Shown here: positions 1 to 10,406 of the stretch, piece after piece
Layout: each line of letters begins with the position of its first letter
Position numbering within the stretch: the first letter of the stretch is position 1
From: Darksidea phi
Lineage: Eukaryota > Ascomycota > Dothideomycetes > Pleosporales > Lentitheciaceae
DNA: 25,836 nt
Assembly (NCBI GenBank): GCA_030770425.1
Contig: JASJFT010000364.1
Location: 1 to 25,836, forward strand
Direction of reading: 5' to 3'
Position numbers and translations under genes: made by a program
The notes under the pieces: model-generated
What the model saw: only the letters and a program-made list of their open reading frames with translations
Database searches by the model: none
Told to the model about the DNA's origin: nothing

Positions 1-29
1 TAATATTTCTTTAGTAACTTTTTATTTTA

Positions 30-480
30 GATAATTTAATATTAAATTATCTAGATTTATCTAATATTTTATAAGAACCTTATTATAATTATTAAAAAAG
101 ACCTTAGGTTTTTATATACTATTCTTATATAGTTAATCTAGCTACTTTATAAGAAAGAGCTTCTTATTATATACTATCTTATAAGTAAGAATAGTTTTAA
201 CTTTATATTAATTATTATCGTTAAGTTTTAGATACTATATAGACCTAGATTTAAAATTTAAATCTTCTTTTAGCTCTATCTATTTCTCTAGAAGAGATAT
301 ATAGAAGATAGAATATAACTAAAATATTAATAGAGGTAATTTAAGTTAGTAGCTTAGTTTTTTATACTTAGTTTAAATAGTAAAGAGTTTTAAGTACTTT
401 ATATCTAACTTCTTTAAAGAATATTTAGTCTTAATATTAGTAATCTTTAGAATTATCTTTTTACTAATAGTAAAATACTT
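30..480 (-). pseudogene. Element A GPY/F-like module and chromodomain (degraded)
   Basis: After integrase the minus strand reads NIKTKYSLKKLDIKYL, then FYISLLE. These correspond to the family's NIRTxRPSKKLDxKYLGPF and FHVSLLEP, at about 290-470. Next comes a segment reading YKVKTIL, then LFLIK-stop-LD, then KPKVFFNNYNKVL, which corresponds to YEVExIL...YLVKWxGY...WEPxxNL of a chromodomain, at about 60-200. Such C-terminal chromodomains direct integration toward marked heterochromatin. The loss of Trp codons to stops is RIP-type. Confidence 0.6.
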
Positions 481-639
481 ACTTATTCTCTTTAAGTTAT
501 ACTAGTATTACTAGCTCTTCTAAATATAGATTAATATATTCTAAATATTAAAAAATTATTATATCTAGCTAGTTAAAAAGTCGATAACTCTTTAATATAT
601 ACTTAGGGTCTTTCTATCTATATTCTAGTTACTAGATAG

Positions 640-1450
640 TTAATAGAGCTAATACTTATCTTTTACATTATTAAAATTCTTAAGTTTAATACTTATTATA
701 ATCTTAATAGAATATATATTATAACTTAAATAAATCTTAAAGTTATACGTATATTCTACTATTAAAAGTAGCTAATACTAGTTATCTTATTAATAGTTTA
801 GGTATATCTATAGATATACTTTAAACTCCTAATTTTAATATTTAGTTTAGCTATCTATCTATAGATAGAAGACTATACTTATTTATTATTTAATATTAAA
901 ATAAAAGTATATATCTAACTAGAATTTACTAGTAAAGATAGAGCTCTAGTTTAAGATTAGTAATAATAAAGGTCTAATCTTTATAAATACTTCTATAAAT
1001 AATAGATTAGCTAATATACTTATAGTAATATTCTTTATTATAGATAGGTACTAGACTAGCTTTAAAAAGTAATTAATAAGTATTAGTACTATATCGTAGA
1101 TATTACTCTTAGAATTCTTAGATTCTAGTAAATTAATAATAAAGTCTAAGGAGTAATTATACTATAACTTCTATAATAGAAGGATTAGTTCTAGTAACCT
1201 CTATAGTTTATACCTTTATACTTTATTTATTTAGTATATTATATAGTCTTATATATATATATATTAATCTCTACTTAAAACTTTAGCTAATAATACTTCT
1301 TTTATAAGAGTTTAATAGTCTTATCTACTCTATAATAGTCTTCTAGGAGGTTATTATAATTTCTTATAAGAATAACTTAATAAAGAGCTTTATTATTAGA
1401 AATTTATACTTTTTCTACTCTTTAAAGGACGCCCTTTAGATCTATAATCT
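640..1450 (-). pseudogene. Element A integrase zinc finger and catalytic core (degraded)
   Basis: The minus strand shows the approach to the HHCC finger as VDKTIKLL followed by KKYYW-like residues (family VDKTLELVxRxYYWP), at about 1270-1370. The first catalytic region reads LDFIINLLESKNSK (family MDFITGLPPSK) near 1110-1150. The second reads IFTSKF (family SDRGSLFTSKFW) near 920-945, and the third, from QTDGQTERxNQ, lies near 840-870. LNYQQDN-like and AYN-like motifs follow. Stops and Cys/His to Tyr changes rule out activity. The order and spacing fit a Ty3/Gypsy rve integrase; exact edges are approximate. Confidence 0.68.
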
Positions 1451-1979
1451 ATAAAGATATACTCTTTTATTCTTCTCTACTCTTAGACTTTTATATATAC
1501 TATATATTCTTATAATAAATTATATTATATTTCTATACTTTCTAGATATAGTCTAATAATAGCCTAGAGGTTTTCTAGCTAAAGGGCGAGTTATTATTTA
1601 TAGCTTCTAGTAAAGACTTATATAATATAGAAGTAGAAAATACTTTATAATACTAAAGAAATATTAAAACTAGGTCTATATCTTTTAATTACTCTTTAGA
1701 TTTATCGTCCCTACCTATAGATAAGTTAAGATTAATAGATAATATATTATTAAAAACTAGTACTATACTAGAGAATTCTATAGTAGAATAATTTATATTA
1801 TTTTTAGATTCCTAATAGATTACTTATAAATCTTTATTAATAAGATTAGATTTATATATTATCTAATCTTTAATATATAAAGTTATAGGCTTTTAAAGTA
1901 TCTATATCTAGAGTTTATTTTAGAATATAAAAAGTATAATATTTCTTAGTACTTTCTTCTTTTTAAGCTAAAAGCCTTC

Positions 1980-2470
1980 GACGTAATTAAGTTATTATAA
2001 TAATATATTAGTTAAATTCTTTATATTAACCTTATATTTAATCTTAAAGTTAAAATAAGCTAACTCTTTAATCTAGTATACTTACTTAGGTAAGAGTATC
2101 TTTATAGTTATAAAATATCTTAGATTATTATAGTTATATAGTATATAGATAGTATTTAAAGTATATTTAAAATAGTATTACTACTATTTAAAAGTTTTTA
2201 TAATAGTAAATAACTCTTTATTATAAGTATTCTACTAAATTTATAATCTAGTAAATTTACGACTAAAGAATATAACTAGTTTCTAGTATTTTTTTATTAA
2301 AAGTACTATTATTTATAGCTATAATAGGATAGTTATTATAGTAAACTTAGAGGTATTAGTAATAATTATTATAAATTTTACTAGATTAAAGTACTAGAGA
2401 ATAGGGGCTCTTATAAAGAGCTTATAGAGTATAAGAAATATATTATATATATTCTTTAGTTAAAATTAAG
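1980..2470 (-). pseudogene. Element A RNase H domain (degraded)
   Basis: In minus-strand translation a segment reading APILQYFN corresponds to the family's APILRHFD, just before the first catalytic Asp region. It is followed by a FFSRKFT motif, then NKELFTI (family DKELLAI), then YNYNNLRYF (family TDHNNLRxF), and ends with NLTN...LNYVEGF, matching the NPADAPSRRPDY linker that closes RNase H in one Gypsy lineage. Many Asp codons now read Asn and many Trp/Arg codons are stops, all explained by RIP transitions. In life the domain degraded RNA in the RNA-DNA hybrid during reverse transcription. No RT is recognisable immediately upstream. Confidence 0.68.
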
Positions 2471-2560
2471 AGGTATACTACTTTATAGAACTCTTTTTAA
2501 TCTTTTTTAACTTTTTTATTAATATATTCTTACTAGAACTTTATTAGACTAGTATTAGGT

Positions 2561-3265
2561 TCTACGTAGAGGTTATAAGACCTTAGGATTAAGTATAATT
2601 AACTAGAAGTTATAATAGCTAAGATAGCCTTCTAATTAACTAATAATAGAATCGGTATATTAAAGCTATTCTAAGATAGTACTATAAGGGTATAAGAATA
2701 GGGGGTTCTTATATCCGAATAGGGCTTAATACGTTAAATAAGCTAACTACCTATTAGATTAATCCTTAAGATTACCTAATCTACTAACTAAAATAGAAAA
2801 TAAGTAAAATAACTAGGTTACCTAGGGAACGGGCTATAATATTATCTCTCTTCTAGAATAAGACCTTATTCTTAAGGGCCTAGTAAACGAATAATTAAGA
2901 AAAAACGCTTTTAGGGGGGGGAGAGAAGGAAGAGAGATAGAAGAGGTAGATAGATATCTATATCTATTACTTCTTACTTAAAAAATAATTTAACTAGTAC
3001 TCTCTAGATTATTCTTAAAGTATATTAATATTATATAGCTCTATATATATCTACTTATTTTACTATATAAATTATTATCTAAAAAATATTTTTCTAATAT
3101 ATATACTATATAACGTACTTAATATATCTAAAGGACGTTATAAAATATATAAGAGGATATTAGTAACTTAGTTTTCTATATTACCTAGAAGTTATATATA
3201 CGTAGTTCTATTAGAAATAAGACTTACTTCTTCTATATTTCTATCTATAGTAAAGTAAGACTACG
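2561..3265. other. Unassigned stretch, probably holding the A/B junction and B's 3' LTR
   Basis: No domain can be read on either strand. By position it lies downstream (on the minus strand) of element B's Pol tail and upstream of element A's RNase H, so B's 3' LTR and the B/A boundary should be here. The matching 5' LTR is outside the window, so the ends cannot be set. Part of it (about 2640-2960) is visibly less AT-rich, and it contains a long plus-strand purine run at 2914-2950. CpA/TpG are depleted as in the neighbours. Confidence 0.35.
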
Positions 3266-3269
3266 GGAG

Positions 3270-3494
3270 GATATCTTAAGCTTAGAAGTAGTTATTATAA
3301 GCTCTAAATATTATACTACTCGTTTTAATAAGCTATAAAAGAAAGATACTTTAAGCTTAGAGGTAGTTATTCTAAGCTCTAGGTATTACGCTACTCGTTT
3401 TAATAAACTATAAAGAAGAGATACTCTAAGCTTAAAAGTAGTTACCTTAAGTTCTAAATATTATACTATCTATTTTAGTAGGCTATAAAGGGTA
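3270..3494 (-). repeat. Three tandem copies of a 75-bp unit (25 codons) in the tail of element B Pol
   Basis: Copies begin at 3270, 3345 and 3420, each starting GATA and containing TTAAGCTTA followed by AGTAGTTA or a close variant, with exactly 75-bp spacing. The period is a multiple of three. On the minus strand the repeat reads on in the same frame as the chromodomain just upstream, giving a repeated peptide with cores like YSLLKRV, YLEL and TTSKLKVS. Differences between copies are mostly transitions. The repeat is therefore probably a C-terminal extension of B's Pol, although untranslated sequence that happens to keep frame cannot be excluded. Confidence 0.75.
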
Positions 3495-3839
3495 GGGGCC
3501 TATATTTAGTATCGGTAATTTTTCTAGATTTCTATCTTAACTAGTATCTTATCTTCTAACTAGGGGCTAAGAAACTTATCTTATAATACGACTTCTAACT
3601 ACTAAACTAATCGTTTAGATAGATCTAGCTTATTAAAGTACTTATTATAAAACTCTTTTATCTTTTAGACTATATTTATAAAATTACTTACTAGGTAATA
3701 GATTAGGTCTAGGTCGTAGTCTATCTACTTTATTTAATAGTAGAGCTTACTATAAACGATCTAACTATTAAGAATATAGACTACTAGTTACTTAGAATAC
3801 CTATTTACTTCTATAGCTAGTTCTTTAGAAAGTATTTAA

Positions 3840-3843
3840 TTAG
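3840..3843. repeat. Target-site duplication of element C, left copy (TTAG, or ATTAG from 3839)
   Basis: TTAG directly precedes the left LTR and recurs directly after the right LTR at 22084-22087. If the LTR is taken to end one base earlier, the duplication is the 5-base ATTAG (3839-3843 and 22083-22087). Both choices give the same joined element B sequence, and the join keeps B's Pol frame open between integrase and chromodomain. Confidence 0.75.
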
Positions 3844-4053
3844 TATAGTATAGTAGTAAAGGAAGCCTTCTAATTAAGTATTAAAGACTTAGATAAGTAA
3901 CGAAATATTAAACCGGACTCTAAAGGACTATTATCTAAAAGTATCTTTAGCTAGAGTTTATTATCTATTCTATTATATAGTAGATAAAAAAAAAAAATAG
4001 TTTAATTTAACTAATTTTTTAGCTATCTATTCTATTAACTCTTCCCTCTTATC
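3844..4053 (+). repeat. Element C 5' LTR, first part
   Basis: This matches 21814-22025 almost base for base, including the distinctive GGAAGCCTTCTAATTAAG block and a 12-A run (14 A in the 3' copy). The LTR starts TA, expected from TG after RIP. It is cut at 4053 by element D, whose target duplication TTATC forms its last five bases. Confidence 0.88.
4049..4053. repeat. Target-site duplication of element D, left copy (TTATC)
   Basis: TTATC directly precedes the first base of the 5' LTR and is repeated directly after the 3' LTR at 11410-11414. The unoccupied equivalent, with one copy, is in the 3' LTR of element C at 22021-22025. Confidence 0.93.
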
Positions 4054-4146
4054 TGTTACAACCCCACGCGAATTACAGGATACGGGGCATCCCGAGAAGG
4101 TTAGAAGCCAAGACAAGGGCTTAGTCAGTAATCCAACATCACGTAA

Positions 4147-4245
4147 CAATAATCTGGTTAATCTGTGTCTTAGCGAACAGAGCAAACAGAGTATAACCAA
4201 CAATGATCTGGTTGATCTGTGTCTTAGCGAACAGAGCAAGCAGAG
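4147..4245 (+). repeat. 54-bp tandem duplication in the D 5' LTR
   Basis: CAATAATCTGGTT at 4147 recurs as CAATGATCTGGTT at 4201. Both copies continue with TCTTAGCGAACAGAGCAA, and the second matches for about 45 bp. The same two units are at 11068 and 11122 in the 3' LTR. It lies in the presumed U3 part, where repeated units often act as enhancer-like elements; no function can be shown from the sequence. Confidence 0.8.
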
Positions 4246-4462
4246 CAAGGCAAAGCGGGACAGATATAAGAAGATGGAGGATCTCTTAGGTTTTCTGTCT
4301 TAATTCTTTATAGTTAATCTTCAGTTCTTCACCTGATACTTACGAACAAGATTGGATCTTTTCCTAAGTAGTTATTCTAGCAATAGAATTCGTTGACTTA
4401 ATCTTAACCTATCAGAAACCAACGGTACGACAAACGTTCTATCGGCCCTAACCCGGATCCCG

Positions 4463-4468
4463 TATAAA
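4463..4468 (+). promoter_or_regulatory. Possible TATA box in D 5' LTR
   Basis: TATAAA within CCCGTATAAAGG, conserved at the same offset (409 bp) in the 3' LTR at 11384-11389. It is only about 20 bp from the LTR end, which would leave little room for R and U5, so the assignment is tentative. Confidence 0.3.
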
Positions 4469-4520
4469 GGTACGTACAACGTATAACATATTAACTACCC
4501 TAAACCAAGGTCACGTCGAC

Positions 4521-6698
4521 ATAGCAACTCTATCTAGCTCACGCAACACCTCTGGGGAAAGCGCAACTAGGACTCCAGCAACGAACCCAGCGGCCCTAAT
4601 CTAGTAACAAGTAGCTTAGATAGTTGAGTTACAGCAGGCCATAATATCGCTACAAGGATCGCTACAACAGGTACGGGCGGGACTTAGGACGAAGTTAAAG
4701 ATCCCGATACTAGAAAAATACGATAGCGGAAAGGAAGGCTTAAGGCCGTTCCTTACACAATTGGACCTGTACTACCGGTTTAACTCTACCACGTTTACCA
4801 GCGACCAGGATAAGATCCTTACCGCGGGTATATATATAACAGGTAAAGTAGCTATATAGATACAGCCCCTGATCGACGATTACATAGCCAACGAAGACTC
4901 CTTATCGAAGTGACGCGACGAAACGAAGGTAGTATTTAAAGATTAGGATTCGTTTAAGGAACAAATACGTATAGTCTTCGGAGACATTAATAAGGTCTAG
5001 CAGGCCGAACGCTAGATCTAAAGACTGAGGCAGACCAAGTCAGCAAGCACGTACACCACCGAATTCAAATAGCTATAGTATAAGATCGACTAGGACGATA
5101 TACCTCTTATAGTCGCATACTACAACGGACTTAAGGAGCTAATCAAGGACGAGTTAGCCCGACTTAAAAAATCAGACGACCTAGCGGAACTAATTAAGAC
5201 GACGATCCGTATCGACAATCGACTACACGAACGAGTACTCGAGAAACGAGATACTATAGGACTAGTAAGAGTCTATAGAAAAGAGTAAGTAGCTCGAAAG
5301 CGCGGATTCTATAAGAGTTATAACGAAATGGACGTTAGCATAGTCTAGGAAAAGAAATACCCAAGGAATAAGAAACACGAATAAGGCAGGAAGCTATAGA
5401 AAGTCCCAGTAGACAAGATAAGACGACGTCGAGACGAAAAGGCGTATCTACGCTGCGGTATACAGGGATACTTCGCTAGGGAATACGGCGAGGAAAAGAA
5501 AAGTATAGGGAGCTAGAATAGCGCCAAGCGTGTAAACATAATTAGATACAGTAAAGAAAAAGAAACCAAGCCTAACTCGATACCCGAGATATAGTACGAC
5601 GCCAGCGGGTAGGACGAGGTCGAAGAAATCACTCGACAACAAGATAACCTAGAGCTCGAGATAGGAGAACTAAAACTCGACGGGCTAGATAAGGTCAGTA
5701 TAGAAGACGTTTTCAGACGGTTAGTATATAATAAGTATTAGAAATATAGGACCAGCCAGCACATCGCTAAATATTATACCGACGCAAAAAAGCCAATATA
5801 CGTCACGGGAGATCGAGGCTGGTAGGCGATAGGCCAGGCCCTAAGACTCCAAGGACCAGAAGGTTGTAAGGCAACCTAGGACTACAATAATATAGGCCAC
5901 GACGCGCTACCATAGACAAACTATACGGGAAATTACGAGTACCACGCCCGATAGAAAGAGGAAACCATAATACTCCCAGGAAGTAGCTTATACATATACC
6001 TTCGAAATATAGAATACCTAATAGTAGGATACTATATCCACGACTACAACAACTAGGCCCAGGCTTATAAGGAGCAAGGATAGCCAGGATAGGTTAATTA
6101 CTACGATAACGAATACGATAAGCATTTCCCGATAAAATACGCTATAGGACGATGGCCACGCGGACTAACCTAGGTAGATACTAAAGGATATAAACGAGAC
6201 ATCAACTATAGGATTACACACCAAGAACCTAATTACGAGGCCGTATATTAGACGTACTACGATCGATTATATATCCTACACCTAGCGTAACAAGAGCTTA
6301 CGGCTAGAAGGGAAGAAGATATCTTCCATCAAAACCTCAAAAGGAAGGAATACCTTGTCGAACGATGCGAATTACACGGATATCCAATATAGAACCAAGA
6401 TAGTTCAAAGAACCTAGAGATCAGCAGACAGCTAAGGGCCCCAGGCATATGGCAGGGATATTACGACGCCTAGAACGACAAAAATAAGGTAAAACCCATT
6501 AATTAGGATATACCATCACCGAAAGGGGAACCATCGGAAGAACCGAATTGGGAAACACCCCGTAGGATCGGAAGAGTACCGGATCCAAAAATGGAATAGG
6601 CAGACGAGTCGCCCACTCGACAAAACGAGACTAGAGAACCAGAAAAGGACCCCGAAGATTAGGACCTCTACGATGACAAGCTAAAAAACTAGGTTGTC
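4521..6698 (+). pseudogene. gag: Element D gag (RIP-broken): capsid, CCHC knuckle and long C-terminal region
   Basis: The frame (codons starting at multiples of three) can be followed from ATA at 4521, probably a RIPped ATG in GTCGACATAGCA, to about 6690. An N-terminal coiled-coil-like segment (about 4620-4690) is followed by a Gag capsid domain: LEKYDSGKEGLRPFLTQLD, then a stretch ending in YNGLKELIKDEL (4710-5150). At 5445-5486 a CCHC zinc knuckle is visible as YLRCGIQGYFAREYG: two Cys and the His now read Tyr, each by a single TpG or CpA transition. A further 400 or so codons lie beyond the knuckle, Tyr-rich and of unknown function. Many TAG stops replace Gln/Trp. Pol follows in another frame. 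Gag would form the particle and package the RNA. Confidence 0.85.
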
Positions 6699-6721
6699 AT
6701 TAGCTACGTAAGAGTCGCGCT

Positions 6722-9700
6722 GATAAAAGTACCTAAAAGACGACTCTCCGAATCGTATAAAGAAATATCCAATAACCGGCTAGGTTAGAGGTAGATACAC
6801 GAATTTATAGACGGAAAGTCCGAGCTATTATAGATAGTAGAGTAGAGTTCACGCTCCTATCGTCAAAATTAGTAGAGGAACAAGAGATTCCTTACTAAGT
6901 CAAAGAAAAACCTATACGAGTAGACCTCGGAGATAGATTACCTATAGAATATAGAGGAGGCATAATTCGCCTCGAAACGAAAAAAGTAACCTTGGAGGTA
7001 GGAAACGTTAGAGACCATCGCAGATTTAATATCATGGAAATTGGAGATACCGACATAATTATTGGTTACGATTAGCTAGTAATATACAATCTACGGATAG
7101 ATTAGAAGCTACGTAAAGTACTAGGCTGCGAGCGGGTAGCTCGAGTCGCAGGAATTAGGAGACCGGGTAGGTCCAGCCACGAGATCTAGTACACACCCCG
7201 GAAAGGGAGGATAGGCTTAATTTTACCTTATAAGATCGCGAGGATCTATAAGAAGAACCCGCAGAGAGTCGGCGTTATTATAGTACGAAGGGTCGCGACC
7301 GCGCAGGAAGGACCACGGCCAACAATACCTCGAGACTACGAGGAGTTCCGAGAGCTATTCGAAGAATATCCGGAAACCGATTTACTAGAGCACTAGGAAT
7401 AGGATCATGAGATATACCTAGAATAGGGCGCGAAGCTCGAGCCTGGACCCATATACTCGTTAATAGTAGATTAATAGGAAGAATTAAAAGAGTACTTAAC
7501 GAAGAACCTAGAGAGAGGATATATTAGAGAAAGTTAAAGCTCTATAGCATTACTAGTTCTATTTATCCTAAAGAAGAACGGAAAGTTACAACTTTATATA
7601 GACTACAGACGTTTAAACAACGTTACGAAGAAAAACCGATACCCGCTACTACTAATCGGAGAACTCATAGACCGGCTCTAAGGAGTTAAGTAGATCACGA
7701 AATTCGACATCCGGGAAGGATTCTATAGGATTCGAATAGCAAAAGGGTACGAAAAGTATACGGCATTTAAGACCCGATACGGACTCTACGAGTACAGAGT
7801 CATACCATTTAGACTAACGAATACACTAGCAACGTTTTAGTCAGTTATTAACAGAACGTTAAACGAATACTTAGACGTATTCTATACGGTATATCTAGAC
7901 GATATTCTTATATATAGTAAAGGGACGCTAGAAGAATATAAAGAGCATATAAAGAAAGTACTACGAAAGCTATAGTAAAATAGGTTACTACTTTACCCAG
8001 ATAAATACGAATTCTACAGGACGGAAACCGAATATCTAGGTTTTATTATTTCGCGAGAAGGAGTATCTATAGACCCTAAGAAAGTATAGACTATAAGGGA
8101 ATAGCTAACCCCAACATCGGTTAAGGACGTACAATCCTTTTTAGGATTCGCCAACTTCTATCGGAAGTTTATCAGGGATTACTTAAAGACTACATCTCTA
8201 CTCACGGAGGTAACCAAGAAGGAAAAGGGATTTTAGTAGAACTAGGAATAATAGGAAGCTTTCGACAAGCTTAAGAACCTATTTATATCGGCACCTATAT
8301 TATAGATATACGACCCGATAAGACCTCTTAGAGTAGAGACGGATGTATTAGATTACGTACTAGGGGCGATACTTACCTAGTAAGAGGAAGACGGAAAATA
8401 GAGACTAGTATTCTACTACTCACGTAAGTTTAGTAAGGAAGAAGTAAACTACGACGTTTACGATAGGGAACTTAGCGCTGTCGTATCAGTATTTAAATAA
8501 TAGAGACTACAGCTTACAGGAGCTAAGTATAAGATTAAGGTTATTACGGACTACTAGAACCTTACAAGTTTTACGACTACAAAGAAACTCAATCGACGAC
8601 AATTCTGATAGTCGGAATTACTAGTAGATTACGACTTTAAGATAAGTCACCGGCCGGGAATACTAAACGGAGCGGCGGATACTCTTAGTAGAAGATCGGA
8701 CCTTCGAGGCACCGATAAACCCGTCGTACACGAACCAGTTCTACGAAAGGAACCCGACGGAACCCTCGTCTACAACTATACGAGGCTAGCTAAAATTACG
8801 GTAACAGTAGATGTTAAGAAAAAATAGAGAAACAAGGCCCGAGAAACTATTAGGAACGCTGACGGAACACCAGAGGGAGACAATATATACTTCGATAAGG
8901 AAGAATACTCCGCTCTAATAAACGACTCGGAGACAAGGCCTTACATTCTACCGAGTCTTAGGGGAGACTTAATACGGGAAATCCACGAGAGTAAAATACT
9001 AGGATACCTAGGAATCGATAAAACGGTCAGACATATAGATAGAGAATACCTACTTACCAATATAAGAGAGGAAGTTCGGAAAGCGATAGGCGACTATTTA
9101 GAATATTCTAAGAATAAACCTAAGAGATATAAGCCCTATAGATTACTCCAACCGCTAGTACTACCTACACGACTATGGACTTACGTTACGATAGACTTTA
9201 TAGTAAAGTTACCACTATTATTAGAACCGGGATTAGGAAGATTATACGACACGATCATAGTAATCGTAGACCGATTAACCAAGGTAGCATACTTCATCCC
9301 GACGAACGAAGTAATTACGGCAGAAAACATGGCTTATAAGGTCAAAAGAACGCTTATCGCCAATTACGGATTACCGGAACAGATCCTTATAGATAGGGAT
9401 AAACTATTTACTTTAAGGTTTTAGAGTACACTACTCGCAAAACTAGGAATTAAAAGAAAGCTATCGACTAGCTTCCATCCGCAGACAGACGGTCAGACGG
9501 AACGAACGAACTAAACTCTAGAGGAGTATCTGAGGTTCTATGTCAATAAGTTACAGGATAACTAGGTTGAATTACTACCAACAGCATAATTAGTATATAA
9601 TAGCAAGAGATCTACGACGACTAGATACTTACCGTACTACGTAAATTACGGATATAAGCCGACGACTTATAGAGATCCGAAGGATATCGAGAGTATATCT

Positions 9701-10381
9701 ACTAGGGTAGAAGAAAAAGCCTATTTAATACAAGAACTATACAAAGAACTCAGCGCGCGGATAGTACGTAGAAACCTTACAACAGCTAAAATAGCAAATA
9801 AAAGAAGGCTCGAGGGACCGACCCTTAAGAGGGGGGATAAAGTTTTCCTTTCACGACGAAACCTGAAAACTAAACGACTATACGACAAACTAGACAATTT
9901 ACGAATCGGACTATTCGAAATTAAAGAAAAGACAGGACCAGTTAACTACAGGCTAAAGCTAGCCAAAGGTATAAAAATACACCCGGTATTCCACGTATCG
10001 TTACTAGAACCAGCACCGGAAGACGCCGAAGTAGCCACCGACGTCGAACTCGAAGACGAGGAGTACGAGGTCGAGGAAATTCAAGGACTATAGAAGTTCG
10101 GACGTCAGTAGAAATATTTGGTTAAATAGGCAGGATAGCCTACTAGCCAAAATATATAGGAACCAGTCAAGAACCTATAGGGCTACCAGGACCTAGTTGA
10201 ATAGTATTACTAGAAGTACCCAGAGGCAGAGGCTCCCAACCATCTAGAAAAGCGGAGAAATCAGTAGACTCGTATAGCAAGGCTTACTGTAGTGACACGG
10301 GCAAGCTAGAAGAAGCAGACCGAGCGGCTTCCGCCTATTCCGACTTTTCCAACTCAGAGATCGAAGCCAGCTCATAATTAA
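6722..10381 (+). pseudogene. pol: Element D pol (RIP-broken): PR-RT-RNase H-IN-chromodomain
   Basis: One frame runs the whole length (codon starts 2 mod 3), shifted from gag, with many RIP-type TAG codons. The protease site reads DSRVEF, from DSGAEF (Asp 6833-6835). RT has TKFDIREGFYRIRI, TAFKTRYG and an intact YLDD at 7892-7903, followed by [10 protein letters not shown]. RNase H begins with Asp 8342-8344 in ETD and includes YDRELSAV and NRRQF. The integrase finger has its second His and both Cys as Tyr (LGYLG, DYLEYSKNK). The core keeps all three acids: Asp 9194-9196 (IDF), Asp 9392-9394 (IDRD), Glu 9500-9502 (DGQTER). A GPY/F-like module (KLDNLRIGLF to HPVFHVSLLEP, 9880-10010) precedes a chromodomain at 10058-10235 (EYEVEEI, KYLVK, EPVKNL, DLVE). 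TAA at 10379-10381 is the likely end, though it could be a RIPped CAA. Confidence 0.92.
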
Positions 10382-10406
10382 GAAGCTCACGTTGACGGGC
10401 ATCGTA

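Larger units (their letters stand above)
1..2560 (-). mobile_element. Element A: RIP-degraded Ty3/Gypsy chromovirus fragment
   Basis: Reading the minus strand and treating TAG/TAA as former Trp/Gln/Arg codons gives, from high to low coordinates, RNase H, integrase zinc finger and core, a GPY/F-like module and a chromodomain. That is the normal Pol order of a chromovirus. The left end is cut by the window edge and no LTR is seen. On the right, similarity fades at about 2500-2560, just upstream of RNase H, where RT should follow. The tail of element B starts a little further right, so A was probably interrupted by B. CpA and TpG are almost absent throughout. The right boundary is uncertain by perhaps 100 bp. 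Confidence 0.72.
3200..3843 (-). pseudogene. Element B Pol C-terminus: chromodomain plus repeat tail (degraded, split by element C)
   Basis: The minus-strand frame reads ELAIEVNRYSK, then a Trp-depleted stretch, then KLYY-stop-IK-stop-IDYDLD, YYLVSNFIN, KIKEFYNKY and LDLSKRLV. This follows a chromodomain of the type EVExILDSR...YRVKWxGYDPDPTWYPASNFKNA...LREFHxxYPxxPGPPKRL, at about 3600-3820. It is the continuation of the Pol fragment at 22084 onward: with one TTAG copy removed, the frame passes straight through the junction. Beyond the chromodomain lies a further region with three 25-residue repeats. The stops are all TAG/TAA of RIP type. Confidence 0.72.
4054..4488 (+). repeat. Element D 5' LTR (435 bp)
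   Basis: It begins TGTTACAACC and ends GTATAACA, so the canonical TG...CA ends are preserved. It aligns without gaps to 10975-11409. I count about 22 differences, all transitions, most at CpA or TpG sites and in both directions, which fits independent RIP of the two copies. It holds a 54-bp duplication and a TATAAA near its 3' end. An open frame on the minus strand across this LTR is a by-product of the duplication. Confidence 0.95.

Noticed and set aside
1..3843. Treating all minus-strand sequence left of element C as one element
   Set aside because: It would place an RNase H-integrase-chromodomain set (A) after another chromodomain (B), and RT would be missing; two elements fit better.
4027..4248. 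Open frame on the minus strand across the D 5' LTR with CxxC-like repeats
   Set aside because: The repeated peptide comes from the 54-bp duplication in the LTR; the other LTR gives a similar frame at 10909-11169. It begins and ends in unrelated sequence and has no homologous context.
4489..4510. Primer-binding site directly after the D 5' LTR
   Set aside because: The bases TATTAACTACCC do not begin with TGG and match no tRNA end that I could recognise; RIP may have altered it, but the assignment would be a guess.
5448..5642. Minus-strand frame of 64 codons with hydrophobic segments
   Set aside because: It lies opposite the gag zinc knuckle and its downstream region, and simply reflects the sense codons.
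9827..9840. Second purine run (AAGAGGGGGGATAAA) as a central polypurine tract
   Set aside because: It encodes the conserved KRGDK stretch before the GPY/F-like module in the pol frame, so coding constraint explains it.
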